Below the pieces are notes generated by a model. That model did no database searches, had not been told where the DNA came from, and worked only from the letters and a program-made list of their open reading frames with translations. A DNA stretch of 64,000 nucleotides, taken from the NCBI GenBank assembly GCA_039527025.1, contig BAAAJN010000004.1:186001-250000 (forward strand), given 5' to 3'. This document shows positions 54,252 through 62,061 of the stretch, piece by piece. Numbering within the stretch: the stretch's first letter is position 1; each line of letters starts with the position of its first letter. The stretch is from Microlunatus lacustris. GTDB taxonomy: Bacteria; Actinomycetota; Actinomycetes; Propionibacteriales; Propionibacteriaceae. The position numbers and the translations under genes were made by a program.

Positions 54252-54893
54252 TCAGCCGACCCGGCGTTGGAGACCGCGGCCACCGAGGAGGTGTCGGGTC
54301 ACCCGGGTGACCCGGGCGCCGGCGTACCGGGTGGACTCGCGGGTCTCGTCACTGAGCGGCACCGTGCCCTGCCCGTCGATGTGGGACGGGCCGTACGGCG
54401 TGCCCGTCACGAACTGGATCGGGTCGGTGTAGCCGGGGGTGACCAGGATGCCGCCGAAGTGGTGGACGGTCTGGTACATCGCGAGCAGGGTCGACTCGCG
54501 GCCACCGCCGGTCGAGGTGGAGGTGAACCCGGAGTAGACCTTGTCGGCGAGCAGGCCCTGTCCCCACAGTCCGCCGAGGGTGTCGATGAACTGCTTGAGC
54601 TGTGAGGCGACGTTGCCGAAGCGGGTCGGGGTCCCGAAGACGATGGCGTCGGCCCACAGGGTGTCCTCCGGCGTCGCCTGGGGCTGGTCGGCCATCGCGT
54701 CGGCGTGGGCCCGCCACGCGGGGTTGGTGTCGATGGCGGCGACGGGAGCCAGCTCGGCCACCCGGAGCAGGCGGACCTCGGCACCGGCGGCGGTGGCGCC
54801 GGCGGCGTACTCGGTGGCGATCTCGTGGACCGTGCCGGTCGCGCTGTAGTAGATGATCGCGACCTTCGGCCGGGTCAGGGTGTCGTCAGTCAT
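54252..54893 (-). CDS. wrbA: NAD(P)H:quinone oxidoreductase, WrbA type
   Basis: 213 aa flavodoxin-like FMN enzyme that reduces quinones by two electrons. IIYYSATGTVHEIATEYA is the phosphate-binding loop, VFGTPTRFGNVASQLKQFID and FTSTSTGGGRESTLLAMY are the WrbA flavin contacts, and LVTPGYTDP follows. ATG with GAGAGGAC upstream. Divergent from a tetR gene, with two palindromes in the 101-base gap, so control by that regulator in response to a quinone or electrophile is likely. Confidence 0.93.
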   Translation of the reverse strand: MTDDTLTRPKVAIIYYSATGTVHEIATEYAAGATAAGAEVRLLRVAELAPVAAIDTNPAWRAHADAMADQPQATPEDTLWADAIVFGTPTRFGNVASQLKQFIDTLGGLWGQGLLADKVYSGFTSTSTGGGRESTLLAMYQTVHHFGGILVTPGYTDPIQFVTGTPYGPSHIDGQGTVPLSDETRESTRYAGARVTRVTRHLLGGRGLQRRVG

Positions 54894-54921
54894 TGTCGTC
54901 CTCTCGGTTTCGATGATCAGA

Positions 54922-54931
54922 AGTGATCACT
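54922..54931. promoter_or_regulatory. palindromic operator near wrbA
   Basis: AGTGATCACT, perfect 10-bp palindrome, just downstream of a TAGTGT -10-like hexamer on the wrbA strand. Shares GTGATC/GATCAC with the site near tetR. Confidence 0.6.
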
Positions 54932-54972
54932 GAAAGTGACACTACGCGACCTGGCGTGAAGCGTCAAGTTCA

Positions 54973-54990
54973 GTGATCGGCTACGATCAC
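54973..54990. promoter_or_regulatory. operator over the tetR promoter
   Basis: GTGATC-N6-GATCAC. It overlaps TACGAT (54982-54987), the probable -10, which lies 7 bases before the tetR ATG and implies a leaderless mRNA and autorepression. Confidence 0.6.
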
Positions 54991-54994
54991 CCAA

Positions 54995-55573
54995 ATGAGC
55001 ACCCGCAAGTACGAGTTGCGCCAGCGCGCTGCCGACATGGACGCGACCCGCGACCGGATCACCCAGGCGGCGATCGACCTGCACGGCACGGTGGGCCCGG
55101 CTCGCACGACGATCTCGGCGATCGCCGCGCGCGCCGGGGTGCAGCGGATCACCGTGACCCGGCACTTCCCCGACGACGCCGACCTGTTCGCGGCCTGTTC
55201 GGGCCGGTACTGGTCAGACCACCCGCTCCCGGACCCGGAGGGCTGGGCCGTGCCGGGCCAGGACGCAGCGCGCACCGGCTTCGAGGAGACCTACGGCTTC
55301 TACGCCTCGGTCGAGCCGATGCTGGCCAACGTGCTGCGCGACGCCACGGCCTCCCCCGCCATCGAGGTGTCGCTGGATCCCTACCGTGCGTTCCTCGACG
55401 CGGCCTCCGCAGCCCTCCTCGAGACCGTCTGCCGCCCGGCTGGGCCCGACGCACGGCGCAGTGCCCTGCGGTGGGCCATCTCGTTCGAGACCTGGTTCCG
55501 GCTGCACCGTCTCGAGGAGCTGCCGAACGACGGCGCCGTGGCGCTCGTCCTGGAGCTGCTGGTCCCGGCCTGA
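54995..55573 (+). CDS. TetR/AcrR-family regulator
   Basis: 192 aa. The HTH covers residues about 18-62 (RDRITQAAIDLHGTVGPART, TISAIAARAGVQRITVTRHFPDDADLF). The ligand domain is 70-190, without Cys-based sensing motifs. It is divergent from wrbA and most likely represses it and itself through the GTGATC dyads. No ribosome site; leaderless start inferred. Confidence 0.9.
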   Translation: MSTRKYELRQRAADMDATRDRITQAAIDLHGTVGPARTTISAIAARAGVQRITVTRHFPDDADLFAACSGRYWSDHPLPDPEGWAVPGQDAARTGFEETYGFYASVEPMLANVLRDATASPAIEVSLDPYRAFLDAASAALLETVCRPAGPDARRSALRWAISFETWFRLHRLEELPNDGAVALVLELLVPA

Positions 55574-55662
55574 CCCGCACCGCCGCCCCTGTCCGCGTCC
55601 GGGTCCGACCACCGGGCTGAGACGTGCACATCTCGGGGCGCCAGGGTGCAGCAGTACGTCGC

Positions 55663-56844
55663 TCAGGAGGCCGCAGGGAGGTGTGGCGACGGCATGGTGC
55701 CGGTCCGCTCGGGCCCCCTCGGCGTCGTGTAGGACCCCGGATCGAAGGCCTCGTCCCGCATCCACTGGAGGGTCTGGCGGCACACCCGCTCCTTGATGAA
55801 GGCGCCGGCCCGACCCCCGACGTAGAAGTTGCGGGGCGTGTCGTCGCTGCGCTGCAGCTGGACCGTCCCCCCGTCGCGGCCGAGGCTGATGCACTGCGCG
55901 TACATGGCCACGCGCACGTCGGCGACGGGGAGGTTCCCCCACCGGGCCAGCACCGTGTCGCCCGCTCGGGCGCCCAGCGGCAGCCCTGCCTGACAGCTCA
56001 TCCGGAACGGCATGCCGGACGGTGACGCGGCGTCACCGGTGGCGACGATCCGGACGTCGTCGACGCTCGTCAGTGTCTCGTCCGTCAGCAGCCGGCCCCA
56101 CGAGTCGGTGGTCAGGCCGCTCGTCGCGGCGAGCGGAGGCACGCCGAACCCTGCCGTCCACACCGTGACCTCGCTCGGCAGGAGCGAGCCGTCGGCAAGC
56201 TCCACGTGGGCCGCGGCGACCGCAGCGACGGCGGCACCGGGCCCTTCCACCACGGTCACCCCTCGCTGGGCGAGCTGCCGGGCGACGGACCGGCGGCCAG
56301 GCTTGCTCAAGGTCGGTGCGATCTGGTCGCTGACCAGGGTCACGCTCCGCCCAGCCTCAGCGAACTCGGACGCGGCCTCGATACCGGTCAGACCACCTCC
56401 GACCACCACGATCGGGGCCGACGGAGTCAGGTCTGCGAGCCGGGTCCTGAGCCGCTGGGCCTGCTCGAGCTCACCGATCGGATACGCGTGCTCGGCAGCC
56501 CCGCGCACGGCTGCGGGCACGTGGCCGGTGCTGCCGACGGCGTAGACGAGGTAGTCGTAGCCGAGGGCCGCACCGGAGGCGAGGACCACGTGGCGCTCGG
56601 GCGCGTGGATGCGCGCAGCTGCGCCGACCACGAGCCCGACGTCCGGGTTGAGGATGGTCGAGTACTCCTCGACGGCGTCGTCGTTGTCGACGGCGAGCTG
56701 GTGCAGGCGGATCCGTTCGACGAATCTGGGTCGAGGGTTGACCAGGGTGACGTCGGCCTTGCCGCTGCCCTGCAACCGGTTGGCGGCCATGACACCGGCG
56801 TATCCCCCGCCGATGACCACGACTTGACACACGGTGGTGTCCAT
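55663..56844 (-). CDS. FAD/NAD(P)-dependent oxidoreductase (NDH-2/AIF-like)
   Basis: 393 aa. Two-dinucleotide-binding flavoprotein: VVVIGGGYAGVMAANRL (FAD), YDYLVYAVGSTGHVP, IVVVGGGLTGIEAASEFAE (NAD), VTVWTAGFGVPPLA and IVATGDAASPSG (FAD ribityl contact). It lacks a C-terminal membrane-anchoring helix typical of respiratory NDH-2. Likely reduces a quinone or a protein partner. ATG with AAGGAG 4 bases upstream. Preceded by a perfect CCTCACA-N16-GGTC motif, so a probable ECF41 target. Confidence 0.87.
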   Translation of the reverse strand: MDTTVCQVVVIGGGYAGVMAANRLQGSGKADVTLVNPRPRFVERIRLHQLAVDNDDAVEEYSTILNPDVGLVVGAAARIHAPERHVVLASGAALGYDYLVYAVGSTGHVPAAVRGAAEHAYPIGELEQAQRLRTRLADLTPSAPIVVVGGGLTGIEAASEFAEAGRSVTLVSDQIAPTLSKPGRRSVARQLAQRGVTVVEGPGAAVAAVAAAHVELADGSLLPSEVTVWTAGFGVPPLAATSGLTTDSWGRLLTDETLTSVDDVRIVATGDAASPSGMPFRMSCQAGLPLGARAGDTVLARWGNLPVADVRVAMYAQCISLGRDGGTVQLQRSDDTPRNFYVGGRAGAFIKERVCRQTLQWMRDEAFDPGSYTTPRGPERTGTMPSPHLPAAS

Positions 56845-56884
56845 GGAGCTCCTTCCTCGCGCAGCAGTGACTGCTGCCTGCTCC

Positions 56885-56911
56885 GACCACCCTCAGCACC
56901 GGGGTGTGAGG
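56885..56911 (-). promoter_or_regulatory. candidate ECF41 promoter (FAD oxidoreductase)
   Basis: CCTCACA (56911-56905), N16, GGTC (56888-56885), reverse strand; 40 bases before the ATG at 56844. Confidence 0.65.
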
Positions 56912-56965
56912 TGGGAGGGCAGGGAAGTTCCGGGTCAGGGGCAGGGCCGGCCCGACCTCCGCTCG

Positions 56966-58696
56966 CTACTCGACCAGCTTGCCCACCGTGGACACCTCGC
57001 GGAAGTGCTCGGAGATGTCGTCCGGCACCGGGGGGATGGCCTCGCGCACCACACCTGTGCTCGGCGACCAGACCAGGTTGACCTGCAGCTCCGGGTCGAG
57101 GTCGGGATGGTCGCTCCTGTTGTGGCATCCGCGCGACTCACGCCGTTCGAGCGCTGATTCGAGGGTTGCGCGTGCCGCCAGCAGGGATGCCTTCAGGTCG
57201 AATGCGTGCGCGAGGTCGTGGAATCCGGCGATGTCCGGGTGGATGCCGAGATCGACGGCCCGCTCGTCGATGCGGTCGATCTGCGCCAGACCGTTGGTCA
57301 GGCCCACCTCGTCGCGCACCACGCCGGCGTGCTCGGTCATCGTGTCCCGGATGGCGCGCTGCAGGAAGCGGACGTTCTCGGGACCTCGCGCCGCGAGCAA
57401 GGCGTTCACCTCCACCCGCGCCTCCTCGACAGCCGATGGCGAACGGCGTGACGTCGCCAACCCGGCGACGTACTGCGCGGCAGCCTGACCCACGATCCGC
57501 CCGTACACGAGGAGCTCGATCAGCGAGTTGCCACCCAGCCTGTTCGCCCCGTGCAGACCGCTCGCCGCCTCACCCAGGGCGTAGAGCCCGTCGACGTCGG
57601 TGCCATGGTCACGGGGGCGGACCCACACCCCGCCCATCGAGTAGTGCGCAGTGGGCGCGACCTGCATGGCCTCGCGCGTGACGTCGAGCATCTGCAGCTC
57701 GAGCATCGTCTGGTAGACCCGCGGGAGCCTGCCCATGATGACGTCGCGCGGTAGGTGCGAGATGTCGAGCCACACCCCGCCCTTGGGTGTGCCCCGCCCT
57801 TCCTTGATCTCGGTGTACGCGGCAAGTGCGACCCGATCGCGGGTGGAGAGTTCCATCCGCTCCGGGTCGTAGCGTTCCATGAAGCGCTCGCCCAGCGCGT
57901 TGCGCAGGATTCCACCTTCGCCGCGCGCTGCCTCCGAGATCAACGTCCCGGCCACGCTCTCCGGCTCGATGATCCCGGAGGGGTGGAACTGGACGAGTTC
58001 CGCATCACGCAGACGCGCGCCGGCATCCACCGCCAGGCGGAAGGAATCCCCGGTGTTCTCGTCGCGACGGGACGAGCTCCGACGCCAGATCCGGTTGTGG
58101 CCGCCGGCGGCGAGGATGACGACATCGGCCTGGATGACGAAGCGGGTGCCGGTCGAGACGTCGAACGCGTAGGCGCCGAACACCGCGTTGTCCTCGACGA
58201 GGATCCGGGTCATGTACAGGCCATCGAGTATCGAGACGTCCAGCTGCTCAGCGCGCGCGACCAAGGCCCGTTGGATCTCCAGACCGGTGTAGTCGCCGGC
58301 GAAGGCGGTGCGCCGCCAGCGGTGTGCGCCGAAGAACCGCTGTGAGATGCGGCCGTCGTCCTCGCGCGCGAACGTCATGCCGTACCGCTCCAGGTCCCGG
58401 ATCCCCTGCTCGGCGCCGCGCGCGACGATCTCGACCGTGTGCGGGTGTGCGAGGTGGTAGCTCTCCTGGATGGTGTCGGCCGCATGTTGCTGCCAGGAGT
58501 CCTCCGGGTCCATCGTGCCCAGTGCCGCGTTGATGCCGCCGGCGGCGAGCGCCGTGTGGGCGTCCAGACGGTGTCGCTTCCCCACCGCGACCACGTCGAG
58601 ACCTTCCTCGGCGACCTCGATCGCTGCTCGAAGACCGGACCCGCCGGTGCCGATGACCAGCACGTTGGTCGCCAGCCGACGTTCGGTGTTGCTCAA
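56966..58696 (-). CDS. SdhA/FrdA-like FAD-binding dehydrogenase subunit, orphan
   Basis: 576 aa flavoprotein of the succinate dehydrogenase/fumarate reductase/aspartate oxidase group. VLVIGTGGSGLRAAIEVAEE is the FAD site, DAHTALAAGGINAALGT has the His used for covalent FAD, then LVQFHPSGIIEPE, ARGEGGILRNALGERFMERY, SMGGVWVRP, and ALGEAASGLHGANRLGGNSL. No SdhB or membrane subunit is nearby. The TTG start at 58696 is decided by AAGGAG 9 bases upstream. It lies after a CATCACA-N16-GGTC motif. Confidence 0.85.
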   Translation of the reverse strand: MSNTERRLATNVLVIGTGGSGLRAAIEVAEEGLDVVAVGKRHRLDAHTALAAGGINAALGTMDPEDSWQQHAADTIQESYHLAHPHTVEIVARGAEQGIRDLERYGMTFAREDDGRISQRFFGAHRWRRTAFAGDYTGLEIQRALVARAEQLDVSILDGLYMTRILVEDNAVFGAYAFDVSTGTRFVIQADVVILAAGGHNRIWRRSSSRRDENTGDSFRLAVDAGARLRDAELVQFHPSGIIEPESVAGTLISEAARGEGGILRNALGERFMERYDPERMELSTRDRVALAAYTEIKEGRGTPKGGVWLDISHLPRDVIMGRLPRVYQTMLELQMLDVTREAMQVAPTAHYSMGGVWVRPRDHGTDVDGLYALGEAASGLHGANRLGGNSLIELLVYGRIVGQAAAQYVAGLATSRRSPSAVEEARVEVNALLAARGPENVRFLQRAIRDTMTEHAGVVRDEVGLTNGLAQIDRIDERAVDLGIHPDIAGFHDLAHAFDLKASLLAARATLESALERRESRGCHNRSDHPDLDPELQVNLVWSPSTGVVREAIPPVPDDISEHFREVSTVGKLVE

Positions 58697-58742
58697 GGCA
58701 GTTCTCCTTCTCCACGGGGGATCTCCTGATCTCCTCCCGTAT

Positions 58743-58769
58743 GACCGTTCGTCGACCCCGGGTGTGATG
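58743..58769 (-). promoter_or_regulatory. candidate ECF41 promoter (SdhA-like gene)
   Basis: CATCACA (58769-58763), N16, GGTC (58746-58743), reverse strand; one -35 mismatch; 46 bases before the TTG at 58696. Confidence 0.58.
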
Positions 58770-58824
58770 CGGCCGGTCCGTCTGCCGGCACCGGCGCGCA
58801 GAGACGTCCGGGGTGTGCCGGGGG

Positions 58825-60081
58825 CTACTGCCTCGGGGACGACGAGCTCTTCTCCGCCGACGTGGAGCTCGAGCTCCAGCCCGGAGCCCGCGTCGAGGCC
58901 GTGGACCTGCTGAACTGCGAGAGCGGCGCCTGCGCGCCGTCGACGCCACGCGCGTGACCGAAGTACATGAGCTCCCAGATCGCCTCGTCGGAGAACACCT
59001 CGACGAGCTCGCTGCCACGCCAGCGTGCGATCCTCAGGTCCCCGATGAAGCGGAGGTACGCTCCGTCGAACCGGACCAGTCGTGCGGCCCACTTCCGCCA
59101 CCCTCGCATCTCCTCGATGAAGGTGTTGGCGACGAGTGCCTGGCGCTTGGTGAAGGTCACCACGTAGCGGTCGGTCCCGTCGTCATGGACGTACTCGGTC
59201 ACGCCGGCGACCGGCTTCCCCGTCGCGGTGTCCGTGTCGACGTCCGTGGCGCGGAACGAGACCGAGGAGGCGTCGTCAGCGACGATCTGCCCGTTCCTGG
59301 CCAGCATGAAGATCGGGATGGGCTCGTAACCGTACCTGCGGTGAGAGGTGATCTGGGATGTGATGACGGAGTAGGGCCCTGCCTGACCGCGCGCCCAGTA
59401 CCAGTCATGGATGATCGAGGTCATCGCTACGTTCCCCCAGTTGTGGTCGTGATAGCCGACGCCCGTCACCTCCGTCCGCAACCCCGCGACGTCGTAGGAC
59501 CCGGTGACCGTGCCCTGCGGGACCGCAGGGAGCCACGAGAACTCCAGATCACGCTCGGCACCGAAGACGAGGTAGCCGGTGTGGGGACGCCATGGCTTGA
59601 TCTCCGCCTCGAGCGTCACATCGACCCTGACGTCGTCGATCTCGACATGGATGTCGTAGCGGGAGAGCCGACCTTCGAAGCGGTTGCCCGCGATCCGCAC
59701 GTCGGCTTGATCCGTTGCAGCGGAGAACGCCTCCGCTGGATGCTCTCGGATGAGGTCGTAGCTGCGTCCGTCGGGCAGGTCGAGGTTCATCCGGATCATG
59801 GGGCTCAGGGGCTTGTTCGGCGCAGCCAGGTCCTTCGTCATGAAGATGACCACCAGCTTCGCGCCCCCGTCGAGATGGGCGTCGAAGTACCACCACTCGT
59901 AGGTGCCCCGGCGGCCATCGGTGCGGGCTCCGTCCTCCCACACCGCGACCTCGCCCCGCTCGATGCCGATGCGCTGGTAGTCCACGTCCTCGTCCGCGAT
60001 GCTCGCCGTGTGCGTGCCCGCCTGCTCGGCGAACTCGCGCTCGTGGAGCAAGCCGTGCCGAGCTGTCCAGGTGTTCGTCAA
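58825..60081 (-). CDS. CrtC/AttH-like lipocalin-domain protein
   Basis: 418 aa. TYEWWYFDAHLDGGAKLVVIF is the signature of the AttH/hydroxyneurosporene-hydratase-like lipocalin family; later YHDHNWGN and IIHDWYWARG hold conserved His/Trp residues of the second barrel. Family members act on isoprenoid or other hydrophobic substrates; the substrate here is unknown. The Ser-rich tail is low-complexity. TTG start at 60081 with AGGAGG 4 bases upstream; the longer frame to 60291 runs into the next gene's end region. Preceded by a perfect ECF41-like motif. Confidence 0.75.
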   Translation of the reverse strand: MTNTWTARHGLLHEREFAEQAGTHTASIADEDVDYQRIGIERGEVAVWEDGARTDGRRGTYEWWYFDAHLDGGAKLVVIFMTKDLAAPNKPLSPMIRMNLDLPDGRSYDLIREHPAEAFSAATDQADVRIAGNRFEGRLSRYDIHVEIDDVRVDVTLEAEIKPWRPHTGYLVFGAERDLEFSWLPAVPQGTVTGSYDVAGLRTEVTGVGYHDHNWGNVAMTSIIHDWYWARGQAGPYSVITSQITSHRRYGYEPIPIFMLARNGQIVADDASSVSFRATDVDTDTATGKPVAGVTEYVHDDGTDRYVVTFTKRQALVANTFIEEMRGWRKWAARLVRFDGAYLRFIGDLRIARWRGSELVEVFSDEAIWELMYFGHARGVDGAQAPLSQFSRSTASTRAPGWSSSSTSAEKSSSSPRQ

Positions 60082-60123
60082 CGTGCCTCCTGAGTCATCT
60101 GAGGCGACCGCCCCACCCCTGAC

Positions 60124-60150
60124 GACCGGGGCGAGGGCTCGGCTGTGAGG
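60124..60150 (-). promoter_or_regulatory. candidate ECF41 promoter (lipocalin-like gene)
   Basis: CCTCACA (60150-60144), N16, GGTC (60127-60124), reverse strand; 42 bases before the TTG at 60081. Confidence 0.65.
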
Positions 60151-60182
60151 TCGGTGGACCGCTGCGGCTCCGTCCCGCGATC

Positions 60183-61118
60183 TCAGTTCCACAGCGTCAA
60201 CTTGTGCGGGTTCATGACCGTGCGGATGTCGGAGATGAGGCCGCCCACGACCTCGAGGGTGACCACTCCGATGACTCGTCCGTCGTCCCACAGCACGAAA
60301 CCGAGGCCGTCCGGCGTCTCCTGCTCGCGCACGGCCGCGTGCGGGTTCTTCGCGAGCAAGGTCATGAAGAAGCTCACGACGCGGTCGGCGCCGATCACGG
60401 GCTTGCGCGCGGCGGTCACGACACCGCCTCCGTCGGACCTCCAGACCACGTCCGGGTCCAGCACGGCCACCAGGCCGGCGATGTCTCCGTCGCGGGCAGC
60501 CGTCGCGAAGGCGGTCACGACCTCGTCGTGCTCAGCACGTGAGACCCGGCGGTCGCGCCCCTGTTGGACCCGCCGGCGGGCCGAGGTGGCGAGCTGTCGA
60601 CAGGCGGCCGGACTGCGTCCGACGATCTCGGCGATCTCGTTGAACGGGAAGGCGAAGATGTCGTGCAGGACGAACGACACGCGTTCTGCCGCCGTCATCG
60701 ATTCCAGGACGATGAGCAGAGCCGTGCTGACCGAGTCGTCGAGCGTGACCTGGTCGAGGGGGTCCGTGCTCGACACGGACAAGCCCTTGACTGCATGGGC
60801 CGGGATGGGCTCCGGCAGCCATGGTCCGACGTAGGTCTCCCGCCGCCACCGCGCAGAGCTGAGGACGTTGAGGCACACGCGGCTGGCCACGCGAGTCAGC
60901 CACGCCGCGGGCACCTCGATCGCGTCCCGCTCGTCCTGGCTCAACCGGTACCAGCGGATGTACGTCTCCTGGACCGCGTCCTCGGCTTCGGCCATGGTCC
61001 CGAGCATCCTGAACGCCAACGAGATGAGGTGCCGTCTCTCCTCGAAGGCTTCGACGCCTGGGTCCGCTCCGTCCGGACCACGCAGGCCTCGACTCGTCTC
61101 ATCGGCACCATCGGTCAT
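60183..61118 (-). CDS. ECF41-family RNA polymerase sigma factor (copy 2)
   Basis: 311 aa, clearly paralogous to copy 1 along its whole length. Sigma-2 (RRHLISLAFRMLGTMAEAED), WLPEP (100-104), sigma-4 (VSFVLHDIFAFPFNEIAEIVGR) and a SnoaL-like C-terminal domain with DGGG and NPHKL. It differs by a 10-residue longer N-terminus. ATG 61118 has AGGAGG 7 bases upstream; the ATG at 61139 is less likely. Its own upstream region has a perfect CCTCACA-N16-GGTC motif within a 10-bp dyad, indicating autoregulation. Confidence 0.93.
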   Translation of the reverse strand: MTDGADETSRGLRGPDGADPGVEAFEERRHLISLAFRMLGTMAEAEDAVQETYIRWYRLSQDERDAIEVPAAWLTRVASRVCLNVLSSARWRRETYVGPWLPEPIPAHAVKGLSVSSTDPLDQVTLDDSVSTALLIVLESMTAAERVSFVLHDIFAFPFNEIAEIVGRSPAACRQLATSARRRVQQGRDRRVSRAEHDEVVTAFATAARDGDIAGLVAVLDPDVVWRSDGGGVVTAARKPVIGADRVVSFFMTLLAKNPHAAVREQETPDGLGFVLWDDGRVIGVVTLEVVGGLISDIRTVMNPHKLTLWN

Positions 61119-61141
61119 CTTGGGACCTCCTCTGCTCACTC

Positions 61142-61184
61142 GACCAGACGAGCCCGTGAGATGTGAGGTCGCTCCCTCACATCT
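61142..61184 (-). promoter_or_regulatory. candidate ECF41 autoregulatory promoter (sigma gene 2)
   Basis: CCTCACA (61168-61162), N16, GGTC (61145-61142), reverse strand, 23 bases before the ATG. The -35 lies in a perfect dyad AGATGTGAGG-N6-CCTCACATCT (61159-61184). Confidence 0.68.
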
Positions 61185-61369
61185 GCAGTTCTGGGCAGCT
61201 CATCGGCAGAAGGCTCGCGCCCCGCACGCCGAGGCTGCAGGCTGGATACCGACCTCCACACCGGACGCTCCGGCTGCACCGACCGGCTCCGAGACTGATC
61301 GGGGACGCGATCCGGTCCTGGGCGAGCACGCCGGGACGGGCGGCCGGGAGCGGCCGCACGCGCACCGGG

Positions 61370-61699
61370 TCAGCGTTCCCACGGGATGACGGTCCAGATC
61401 GGGGCCAGGTCCTGATGCCAGTCCAGCAGGTCGTCGCGCGTCAGCGGTGCCGACACCGGAGGCTCGTCGGCGGCGGGCAGCGACGGCTCACTGAGCCGCA
61501 TCGGCTCAACCCCGACCAGCAGCAGCTTGATGAGGAGCTCGCCCCCGATCCGACGGGACGCGGGGAGTGCACATGACGGGCACAGGTAGAGCAGCTCAGC
61601 CTCAGCGCTCGGGGTGACGTCCATGCGCAGGACCGCCGTCGCCATGTCGACGCTGACGTCGGCATCGCACCGTGTGCAGGTGGTCAGTACCTCGATCAC
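61370..61699 (-). CDS. small CxxC zinc-ribbon-like protein
   Basis: 109 aa, family not recognised. TTCTRCDADVSVDMATAVL near the N-terminus and LLYLCPSCALPASRRIGGE about 30 residues later give a CxxC...CxxC pattern, consistent with one zinc ribbon. The acidic Pro-rich middle leads to a C-terminal DLLDWHQDLAPIWTVIPWE. GTG start with AAGAGG 5 bases upstream. A one-mismatch ECF41-like promoter sits 35 bases upstream, linking it to the redox set. Confidence 0.72.
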   Translation of the reverse strand: MIEVLTTCTRCDADVSVDMATAVLRMDVTPSAEAELLYLCPSCALPASRRIGGELLIKLLLVGVEPMRLSEPSLPAADEPPVSAPLTRDDLLDWHQDLAPIWTVIPWER

Positions 61700-61734
61700 G
61701 AGAACCTCTTCCGCAGATCTGGATGTACCTCTAC

Positions 61735-61761
61735 GACCAGCTGGCCCGCGGATTCGTGAGG
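61735..61761 (-). promoter_or_regulatory. candidate ECF41 promoter (CxxC protein)
   Basis: CCTCACG (61761-61755), N16, GGTC (61738-61735), reverse strand; one -35 mismatch. Confidence 0.52.
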
Positions 61762-62061
61762 GCACCAGACGTGTCGACCACCACGCGGCATCACCGTCGC
61801 CAACGCGAGGACCGGCGGTGCGCACGACGAGGGAGCGAAGCCACCACATCGGCGTGCGATCGGCAGCGCGATGAGCCCTCTTCTGCTGGCGATCCGGCGG
61901 TCGAGGCCGTGACGAACCCGTCGCCATCGAGGCGGGGGGCGACCCGACCTCGAGGTCCACGGCGTGCACGCACACCTCGCGGACTCGCAGCGGTGAGATC
62001 TCACGGGCGCGACCAGTCCGCCCCGGGCTGTGTGACGTCCGGCCCGGCCTCGGAGGCGTGC
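61762..62061. other. region without a supported gene
   Basis: About 300 bases between the CxxC-protein promoter and the E2 stop. Frames on both strands lack family motifs. No clear hairpin terminator for the E2 gene was found. Confidence 0.45.

Noticed and set aside
54915..54940. TGTCACT-N16-GATC on the wrbA strand as an eighth ECF41 promoter
   Set aside because: The -10 does not match GGTC/CGTC, the spacing to the start (about 22) is short for a non-sigma gene, and TetR operators explain the region better.
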